Shown piece by piece: positions 56,164 to 64,000 of a DNA stretch of 64,000 nt. The stretch is from Peribolospora baueri. Lineage: Eukaryota; Basidiomycota; Peribolosporomycetes; Peribolosporales; Peribolosporaceae. The stretch is from contig JAMDHS010000031.1 of the NCBI GenBank assembly GCA_029717555.1, positions 1 through 64,000 of the forward strand. Reading direction: 5' to 3'. A model generated the notes under the pieces. That model saw only the letters and a program-made list of their open reading frames with translations. It searched no databases and was not told where the DNA came from. The stretch's first letter is position 1; each line of letters starts with the position of its first letter. Made by a program: the position numbers and the translations under genes.

Positions 56164-56682
56164 GCTTGAGTGTTTGTTTGGCTGCCGGTGGGTTGGGAGA
56201 AAGAACAAAAGGGCTTAAGAGGGCGTTGTGTGACTGCTGGCTGGGCGTAGTGGTTTCGGGCGTTACAAGCTTGCTCTGATATGTGGAGTGCTGGCGTGTG
56301 GAAACCAACTACGGCCGCAATTAGGCCGCCCGTGCCACGTTCTGGGTCGGCGATCCATGTCCAAGTGCACCGCGGGGGCCGAAGCGCTGGCGCGGGCGTC
56401 ATCTGACGGGAAGGAATGCATGGACGGAAAGAGCTAATTACGTGTGAGGCGGAGAACCGACGGTGGAACGTAACATCGAGCGACCGAGAACCAAGATCTT
56501 CTTGACCGGCGAAATACCGCTCGCCGCAGAGGATCAGAAAAACATCGACGAATCCTACCGACCGCAAGGGCGTGTTTGTTGATAAATGTACAAGAATGCA
56601 GATATATGGAAGATATTGTCTTCAGCGGACGGTCGAGCAAAGCAAGAAGACAGGCGAGAGAGGACGGAAGGAAACCGTCTAT
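56164..56682. other. Intergenic spacer between the methyltransferase and Ubp8-like genes
   Basis: It is 519 bp, holding the methyltransferase promoter and the 3' end of the deubiquitinase gene, both on the minus strand. No gene is seen. Confidence 0.5.
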
Positions 56683-59365
56683 CTATGCCGTCGGGGCGGA
56701 GATGGCAGTGGCACCGCGCCGCTGGTAAAATAGCTGATAGGCTTTGCAAGAGAGCACGTCGGAGAGGGAGGCGCGCGTGACCTTGTCGTCGTCAAAACAA
56801 TACCACTGCGGCCAAGGAAGGGGAGGAAAAGGTGAGACCGGTTGACGAACTGATCTGTTCTGACCCAGTGATGATGGAGACCCACCTCGTCCTTCCACTT
56901 TGTAAAGTTGGTATAATGGCCAGTGTTCATGCTGCCCTCGTGAACGACGACCGAAAAAAGGTCATAGACGTACCCAGCCGTCGCGTCACTGCCGTCGTCC
57001 TCCTCTACGCCTACGCCGTTGGACCCGCCGCCGCCGGTCCTAGACCTGTCTTCGCGAACCCACGGGGTGCAGAAGGGTCGCATATCGAGGCGGAGAGGGA
57101 AGCGGACGCGAGTGTCGATCTTGACGGACGAGGTCGTGTGCTCGAAACGCTGCCGCGTGAGAATATCGGCAGGACGCCACGACGATCAGTCGCGGTCGAT
57201 CGGACCAGACCGTCGCCGCCCGCTCACCTTCAATTGGATACTGAGAACCATGGGCAGCTTGCGAAGGCTCAGCTGCTTGGTGGCCTGAGCAGAGTTGGTT
57301 CCACACTTGGCACAGGCATATGCCTTGGTCGAGAGCGCCTCTGGCGAGGTGTACCTGGGGACGGGAGACGGACAGACAGAAAGGTCAACGACGGAACGGG
57401 GGTTGATGAGTTCGCGAAGGAGAATCCGGCTCACCTCATCAAGCAGCCCATCAAAGTGCCTTCCTCGCTCGTCCCGCCGTCCCCTCCCGCTTCCTTGGCA
57501 TCCTTTTTCACGTCTTTGCTTCTTTTCTTCCCCTTTTTTGCCTCAACCGCCCCCTCATCCTTGCCGTCAGCGCCTTTCTTCTCCGGGCGTACGTCCAAGC
57601 TGATGTCCAACAACGGATCCCTCACGCTCGTCACGTTCCCACAACGCCCGCAACGCACGTCACTCTGCAGCTGTCCGCAAAAAGTTGCGTGTACGGGACA
57701 AGGACAGAGGTTGGGTGGCGTCTCGGCTCGAGAAAGTGGTCGAGGGTCATCGCTGTCGCCGTTGCCATTCGCTGTTCCGCTGCTATCTCTCCGCCGTCGA
57801 GTCCTCGGCCGAATGCCGGGGATGCGATGGCCAGAGCGCTCGAAACCCGAATGCATAGCGTCGAGTGCTGAGATGAAGAGCTCGTGCGCGTCGTGCTGCG
57901 CGTATCCCGTGCTAAGCTCTGATGCTTCTCTGGCCGTCCACATCGAGTAGAGGAAGGTAGTGGGTGCAAAGGCGAGGGGAGCTGGCTTGGACTCGTCAGT
58001 TCTGGCGTAGAACTGTGAGGGAAGAAGAGAAGTTAAGTCAGAGGCCCTCCCCGCACAAATACCTCACGTCGACACACTCACCTCAGATACCACGCGATCC
58101 ATCTCGCATGCTACGCATCCCGAGACGCCGCACAGCTCCGGGTTGTGTCCGTCGCCGAGAAAGAAGTTGCGCAAGGGAGGGTTATGAAGGAAAGACTGGA
58201 TGATGACATTCAGATAGCAGGTGTTGCCAAGGTTCCGCAAACCGCGAGGAGCTGAACAAGCGGGGAAGCAAGTGAGTCGGAGGTCAGTAGGATGCCCGTA
58301 TGATTGCGTTCGATAATAGAGCGGAGGCGTACTCACCGCGGCAAGACAGAGCGGAATCGTTGACAGCAAAAATCTTATCAGGGTCCTCTTCCGCGCTGCG
58401 CTTCTTACCCTTGTCCTTGTCCCTGCCTGCATTCTCCTCCGGAGGAGTGCGCCGGCCGTTAGTGGCAGAGGTGAGGGAAGCCTCGAGCTCCTTGCGCAGC
58501 GCTCGCTCAAAGCGCGCATCGTATACAATATCATCGCAGGCCGAGCAGAAGAGCGCGCCAGTGGTCATGTCCACGGCTGCATAATGACAGAGGAGGCAAA
58601 GAAGAGGAGTAGCGCGTCAAGCCATCGAGCACTATGAGACTCTCTCTTCTCGCCAGATCCCTTCCGGTCATTGCCAATTTTCACTCACCAAAGCCAAGTC
58701 CATCGTGATCGTCCGCAAGATGTTCTCCAATATGACCTCCCTTCCAGCAGGCGGTGAAGGCGCAGGTTAGACAGAGGAACGGTTGTTGCAGCGTCTTGCC
58801 ACACTTTGGGGTCATACAGGCCGGGTGAGGGAGCTACACGATAACACAGGGAAGAAAAGAAGACGAAAGAGAGGAAAAAAGCATGACGATAACGACATAT
58901 TTGTGAGCGGTTGTCACCAAGTCAAATCGGCGATCGACCTCGCCGCGCCGTGTCTGTCACAATCACACTGACCTTTCCGTCCTTGTTAGACAGCGGCGTG
59001 CCGTCCTCCGCCCAATGGCCAGCACCGGTGCGCATGCCACGTACAACCCTGACGCCCCACCGTATGGCCGCCTTGTACCGAGAGAGCAGGGTCAAGAGAT
59101 GTGCGGGCGTTGTGCCTTGCTCCGATGTGCCCGCCTCGCCCTCGCTCTCGGGCTTGCGGGCGAGAAGATGCCGGCAGCCGATCGCGATGGGACGATGGGA
59201 TGACGATGAAGCGGAAGAGCTTGGCGTGGGCACAACCGTACTGTCTCCGACCATCGCAAGTGCGCTCTCCGTCTCGTCGCCGCCGATGCCGGGGCCCTTG
59301 CCGAGCTCGCCGGATGATGCGGTGGACGGGTGGGCCGCCGTCTCTGCTTGCGGGCCGGGTGACAT
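56683..59365 (-). CDS. UBP8: Ubp8/USP22-like ubiquitin hydrolase (SAGA module)
   Basis: Multi-exon. The N-terminal exon from ATG 59365 (MSPGPQAETAAHPS...) includes IAIGCRHLLARKPE and LLTLLSRYKAAIRW. The next exon has the zinc-finger UBP domain: HPACMTPKCGKTLQQPFLC, LTCAFTACWKGGHIGEHLAD and CSACDDIVYD. The catalytic domain follows: Cys box GLRNLGNTCYLNVIIQSFLH, then QHDAHELFISALDAMH, two CxxC zinc pairs (CPCPVHATFCGQ/RCGRCGN and CAKCGTNSAQATKQLSL), and the His box FSVVVHEGSMNTGHYTNF, with WYCFDDDKVTRAS and an end in AYQLFYQRRG. It has an unusually Lys/Asp-rich insert (about 40 residues, KKGADGKDEG...) before the TSEEGTLMGCLMR segment. Ubp8/USP22 removes ubiquitin from histone H2B in SAGA. The start could be the later or earlier Met in the same frame; 59365 was chosen because upstream residues look non-coding. 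Confidence 0.87.
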
Positions 59366-59833
59366 CTGAGAATCGATTGCAGGATCTTGATGCAGTGTCG
59401 TGGGCGTGCAACTGCTGAGAATGTCGAGAGCCTTGCCACTTGCCCAAGGTGAGCGAACGGCGCGGTCAAACGGGCGCAACAGAGATGGGGCCAGTCGCCA
59501 GACCCGTTCGCAGCGCTCCGGGCGATGCCACGAAACGGTCAAGCTTTGCACGGCGGCTTTGCGTCGAGCTGCCGTCGGCGACGAAGGCGTCTGGCGTGCC
59601 TGCGAGGCCGGGGGAGAAGGAGGAGGGCGGCAGCGAAGATTGGAGTCGTCCGTCCGACACCTTGCTCGTTCCTCCTCCCTTCGACGACGGGGTCCACTCC
59701 GGGTCCATATCTGGAATGCATCGCCGCAGCAACTCCGGGCATCGACGTCGATGCTGTCCATCCTCCTTCTTTCCTCCATCGCGGCAGCGACGAGGAAATA
59801 AACCCATCCGCCCAGCACCGTTTGCCATCGGAC
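59366..59833. promoter_or_regulatory. Head-to-head promoter of the Ubp8-like and REX3-like genes
   Basis: It is 468 bp between two divergent ATGs. Transcription must start on both sides within it. The minus frame of the Ubp8-like gene stays open across this interval, so a longer N-terminus is possible. No clear TATA element is seen. Confidence 0.55.
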
Positions 59834-62056
59834 ATGTTCCCCACGCTGAACCTCATCCGCGCCCCATGTCCTGATCACGAACAGGGCGTGTGTACCGACA
59901 AGCGCTTTCGTTGTCCTTTCTCACACGACATACGTGCCGCTGCGTCCAGCTCGGTGTCGGCGACGGCGCCGGTTCCTGTAACAAGACCTGCTGTGAAGGT
60001 CGCCGCTCCTTCCTCTACGACCGCCTCTCCTTCGGACAGCATTCAACGCAGTGAGCAGGGCTCTCGTCTTGCGGCGCCTATTGCACCCTCGCTGAAAGGC
60101 ATCCTGAAGAAGCGGTCTATGTCACCGCCGTCGGAACCTCGGCCAGCAAAGGCGGTGAAGCCGTCTCCTGTCCCTCCCCCTAGCACAGTCACGACGTCAA
60201 CAGTGGTAAAGAAGGAAGAGAAACCAGCGCGCAATGCATATGTGAAGCGACTCGCCGAACAGAGAGTTGGGATGGGCTCTGGGACTTCGGTACCCACTGT
60301 TTCTGTCGGGGAGTCACCGCGAAAGGAGAACAAGGCGGCCGCCACGTTGGTTTCAAAGAAGCTTGCGGAAAACGTCATCAAGCTTGAGAATGGGACGGTT
60401 CAGGCGGTAAGTCGATAAGGCTCTCCGGGCCTTGAAGGAAGGAGCTCACTCCATCTCCTCCGCCTTCTCAGGACCTGAAGCCCAAGCTGGCTCTCATCCC
60501 CAACTCGTACATGCCTCTTCCACAACGCCAGCGTACTCTGGATGCCTTATACGCGCAGCTCGCTCAACATTACGCCGTCCTGCTACCCCGTCACCCCAGA
60601 TTGGCCGCCGAGCACGCGCTGATGCAAGAGGCAGAGGTGTATGCGGCCAACAACAAGCACAGCTATAAGACCGCATCCATCTCGGCGCTCGTCGCGATCA
60701 AGAAGAGGAAGCCAATTGACAGGAAAGAGGCGAAGGCGTCTTTAGACGAGCTCACCGAAGTGGGCACGCAAAAGCAAGTGGAGGAGAAGCGTAAACGTGA
60801 AGAGCAGAGGCGAAAGGGCCGGCTTTCTGCCAGTAGGCTGGAGCGCTATCTCCTCCCAGTATCGGATTTCGACAAGTGGGGCTACATGGCGTCCCCACCT
60901 CCCGGTGTTGGTTCGACGAAGCCGTCGTTGACGGGACAGAAGACAGCTTGCACCCGATGCGGCTCCACGTTTGTCGTCCTCCCGCCGTCGCATCCAGAGT
61001 TCTCCGGCCGGCATGCCTGCTCGTATCACCATGGCCGAAAGCACTGGTCGAAAGGGCGCGGGGAGAAAAAGCTGCTTTGGAGCTGCTGCAAGCTTCCGAT
61101 CGCCGAAGAGGGACCGAACGGGCAAGGTGCCTGCAGTTGGGGCCCGCATGTGTTCAAGGAGGAGGATGTGGAGGCGTTGCACGAACGAGAGGCGTTCATC
61201 AGTATAGGTGATTTGGCAAACGAGTCGAGGAAGGCCGCAAAGGGCAAGGGCCGAGCGAAAGACGATGACGACGACGGTCAAGACGACGGAGCGCAGTTGG
61301 CTATCGCCGCCCTAGATTGCGAGCTTTCATACACCACGGCCGGAATGTCATTAACTCGGCTCACCGTTATCGATGGGGAAGGGCGGACGGTCTTGGACGA
61401 GCTGGTTGCTCCAGGTCGACTGAACGCCCAAGAGGACGACAAAGGTAGGGTGGACGTCCTGGACCTCAACACGCGGTGAGTCTTTTCCCTCCCGTCCCGC
61501 GCCGTCTACCACACTCGACTCAATTTTGCTTCGCCCCTTTCCCCGCCCACCGGCCAGGTTTTCCGGCATAACCGACCTCTCTATGGCCGTCTTCGACCTG
61601 CCTAGCATCCGAAAGGAATTGGCACGGTTCGTTGGCCCGCAGACAGTGCTCGTCGGTCACGGTCTCGAAAATGACCTCAGGGCGCTCAGGTTGACACACC
61701 AGAGAATCGTTGATACCGCTATAGTGAGTCGACGAGCTACTCGGCCTTGGCAAGACGACTGGCTGACGCATGAGCTTGGGGACGCTGTCACAGCTCTTTC
61801 CCCATCCCAAAGGTCCACCGTTCCGACCGGCGCTCAGGGATCTCACCAGTCAGCATCTTGGCAAGTTCATTCAGGTGAGCAAGCGCCAGCCTGCGATTGG
61901 CTATCTGACCCGTCCTTTCCAACCGGCGCTCACAGTCTCTCGTCCTCGGGACAGGACTCCGACCCATCTATCGGTCACTCGTCCGCGGAGGACGCCAGCA
62001 TGGCCTTGGAGCTCGTCCGCTGGCGAGTGGTCCGTGACCAGGAGAAGGGATTATGA
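59834..62056 (+). CDS. REX3: REX3-like RNA 3' exonuclease (DEDDh) with CCCH finger
   Basis: Exons: 59834-60406, 60472-61475, 61558 onward. Further introns are near 61723-61790 and 61879-61951. The N-terminus is MFPTLNLIRAPCPDHEQGVC and TDKRFRCPFSHD, a CCCH zinc finger of the REXO1/REX3 type. Next come KGILKKRSMSPP and LIPNSYMPLPQRQRTLDALY, which are characteristic, then a zinc-binding block with TACTRCGSTFVV and HACSYHHGRKHW. The exonuclease domain contains ALDCELSYTTAGMSLTRLTV (first two acidic residues), VGHGLENDLRALRL (third), and GHSSAEDASMALELVRW (His and last Asp). The key motif has Glu at DCE followed by Leu instead of the usual Met. REX3 trims RNase MRP RNA and helps process small RNAs in yeast. 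The last splice was chosen because it alone restores IQ-DSDPSIGHSSAEDA. Confidence 0.88.
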
Positions 62057-62268
62057 GCGCGTCGGACGACGTTCAGATAATGTACACGGTGCACGTTGCG
62101 CACTCGGGACGACCAAGTTGCCCAAAGCAAAAAGCTGTGAACATGTGATCACGGATGGGAGGCAGAATAAGAGACAGAGAACGATTCTATCCAAGCTAGT
62201 TCCATGTCCTTTTTTTTTTCCTTTCCATGCTCTCATGGTTCCGTCCGTTCGTCCGTTCGAGTCGCCCC
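62057..62268. other. Short convergent spacer
   Basis: It is 212 bp between the ends of the REX3-like (plus) and HSDL2-like (minus) genes. It contains a short T-run at 62211-62219. No gene is seen. Confidence 0.6.
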
Positions 62269-63775
62269 TTAGAGCTTGCTCTTGCCGGCCGGAAGCCCAT
62301 CTCCTCCAGCAGCGACAGGCCACTTCCCTGGCAGCCCGTCCCTCTTCCTCGCGTCCTCCACCTCCTGAACGATCTGGTCAGAAATGAACAGATCGAGCCC
62401 GAGCTCGTCCATAGGTACGGTGGCAAACTTCGCAAGTTCGGCATTGGTCAGGCGGGACGGCGTGACGGTGGGAGAGGGGTGCGGCCGACGGAGGTAGAGC
62501 TCGTCGATGAGGAAGTTGCCACTGAGGAGGGGGAGAACGGAAGAGATGAGAGAAACGGAAAGAGATTCATGTTCAGTCGACGAAATTCGCAAGCGGTGGC
62601 CAAAACCCGCGCGTTCACGACGACGACGACGGCGGCGGTGCGACTGACCTGAACGTCTTCGCGTCCTCCTTGAAGATGCGCACCGCCGCTTCGGCCATGA
62701 TCTCCGGCGCGCGGTGCTTTTCCGGCTTTCCGGAAGGGTCGACCAGGAGCATGGCCGACGTGCCAACGGTCGTGTAAGGCCACAGACCTGTCCGCGCGAT
62801 GCGATGCGAGGGAGAAAAAAAAAAAAAAAAAAAAAAAAACGAAGGACGGATGAGCGCAAAGCCTGACTGGTGACCATCACTAACCGGCATGCTGCATTTC
62901 GTTCAACGAGCGTCCGCAGCATGGACGCTCACAGTTCGCGGCGATCTCCCCACTCGTCTCCCCAGCGACGCCGAGCATGGCGAGGCTCATTGCGTACTTT
63001 GCCATCGCATACCCGGTGCAACCGGAGAAGTGCCTCTGGACGACATTGGATTGGAGTGGAGGGGAGAGAGTGAGGATGTGAGGGTTGCGTCCGGCTTCGG
63101 CCGAGGCTAGTAGGTGTGGGAGGGCGTGATGGGTGAGCATGTAGGTGCCTCGGGCGTTGATAGAGTGCATGAGGTCGAACTGAGGGACAAACAAATGAGG
63201 AGGGGTGGGGAGATGCCTTCAGTCCGCGGCGTCATGCTAATCGGCGACGATGAGCGCGTGCGTGTAAACGTGAACTTACCGACTTCATCGGCAGGGTCTC
63301 AGCTGGCTGGAGGTTAATAGCCGAGGCCTGCAGGAAGGAAGAACGGTGGAAATCTGGGTCAGTCAAACGAAGCGCCACCCCGCCCCCGCTTCTCCTCTCC
63401 ACCCCAGCCGATGCGCGCGCACACACACGTTGTTGATCAATATATCGAGCCCGCCGAAGCGCTCTACGGTCTTGGCGATAGCTTCTTTGACGGCCTCTTC
63501 CGAGCGCACGTCGACTTGCAGAGCGAGCGCCTTTCCACCCGCGCGCTCGATCTCTGCGGCGGCGGTGTGGATCGTGCCGGGAAGCTGAGAGAAGTCGGAA
63601 ACGGAAGACGGTAGGAAGGGAGATGTGACAGAGGTGGCGAACAGGGCGCGTGAGTAGGAGATCCGAGTCGGACAGACTCACTGGACCGACAGCTTAGTCG
63701 GTACTCGTCCTCCAGTGCCCCCTCCCCTTATCTCCGTTCGTCATGCTCACCTTGGGATGCGGCTCAGCGCTGTCC
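62269..63775 (-). CDS. HSDL2: HSDL2-like peroxisomal short-chain dehydrogenase (5' part outside window)
   Basis: Multi-exon, 5' truncated by the window edge. The visible exons run DSAEPHPK, LPGTIHTAAAEIERAGGKAL, ALQVDVRSEEAVKEAI, VERFGGLDILINN (typical NNA strand), ASAINLQPAETLPMKS, FDLMHSINARGTYMLTHHAL, HILTLSPPL, and the active-site-like block CTGYAMAKYAMSLAMLGVAG (YxxxK), then LWPYTTVGTSAMLL and IFKEDAKTFSGNFLIDELYL. The protein ends GKSKL with TAA at 62269-62271; the SKL tail is the classic peroxisomal import signal. Known HSDL2 proteins have an SDR domain and often a C-terminal SCP2 domain; here there is no SCP2 domain, as in many fungi. The Rossmann Gly-rich start should lie to the right of 64,000. 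One intron contains a 25-base T run in the sense direction (A25 at 62815-62839). Confidence 0.85.
62815..62839. repeat. A25 homopolymer in an intron
   Basis: Twenty-five consecutive A on the plus strand, reading as T25 in the sense direction. It sits next to an acceptor of the HSDL2-like gene, where it would serve as a pyrimidine tract. Confidence 0.9.
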
Positions 63776-64000
63776 TCGACAAAAATGGGGGCCGGAGGGG
63801 AATATGCAAAGGATGGAAAGATGAGCAGCGAGGGGCGAGTAGGCTTCGATCCACCTGTCGGACTCATTCATCATTCGGTCGAGCCGTGGCCGACGGCGTC
63901 GGCCCCGGCCATCAACCTCTCTCCCACGCAGCATCCGACCCGTTCGCCCGCCCAACATGCAGCACGCACGCCCTCTCCCTCTCTCTCCTCCACGCCGCCG
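63776..64000. other. Likely intron of the HSDL2-like gene up to the window edge
   Basis: The DSAEPHPK exon begins after an apparent acceptor (GTCGAG/GAC), and no Rossmann GASRGIG block is found in these last 225 bp, so this is probably intron or leader sequence. Confidence 0.4.

Overview
The window is nuclear DNA from a GC-rich, intron-dense fungus, most likely a basidiomycete and perhaps a basidiomycete yeast. The pointers are genes split by many short introns (about 50-150 nt, usually GTGAGN...CAG, with CTCAC/CTNAC-like branch sites), pyrimidine-rich leaders, a velvet regulator, a Ubp8-type deubiquitinase and an HDEL-ending UDP-glucose:glycoprotein glucosyltransferase. I could not fix the genus. 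Many real genes are invisible as single long ORFs, so coding regions were rebuilt from conserved protein blocks and splice signals.

Layout. 1-1.7 kb: 3' part of a Ser/Ala-rich protein gene (minus) that runs off the left edge. 5.1-6.0 kb: small single-pass membrane protein (minus). 6.9-7.4 kb: VOC/glyoxalase-fold protein (plus). 8.0-9.0 kb: GH43 glycosidase (minus). 10.1-12.9 kb: secreted GH76 mannanase-like protein (minus). 14.5-21.3 kb: ER glycoprotein-folding sensor UGGT (plus). 23.1-27.5 kb: intronless orphan ORF of 1,461 codons (plus). 28.2-32.9 kb: NRDE2 (minus). 35.1-37.5 kb: VelB-like velvet factor (plus). 38.1-40.6 kb: MFS transporter (minus). 40.6-50.4 kb: gene-poor and repeat-rich, with a doubtful membrane-protein locus, a doubtful poly-Glu ORF and a pogo/Fot1-like MITE. 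50.5-51.4 kb: secreted repeat protein with Kex2-type sites (plus). 52.6-55.0 kb: RanBD nuclear protein (plus). 55.2-56.2 kb: methyltransferase (minus). 56.7-59.4 kb: Ubp8/USP22-like deubiquitinase (minus). 59.8-62.1 kb: REX3-like RNA exonuclease, head-to-head with the deubiquitinase (plus). 62.3-63.8 kb and beyond: HSDL2-like peroxisomal SDR (minus, 5' part off the right edge).

How it fits together. Most genes are ordinary housekeeping functions. The left third is loosely enriched in glycan and cell-surface functions (GH43, GH76, UGGT, an RCR-like membrane protein). The right end is nuclear (RanBD protein, Ubp8, REX3). The most unusual locus is the secreted precursor at 50.5 kb. It has a signal peptide, near-identical 46-residue tandem repeats each carrying a KR site and an internal RR site, two stop-free introns whose lengths are multiples of three, and duplicated intron sequence. 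It looks like a fast-evolving Kex2-processed repeat peptide precursor of no family I recognise.
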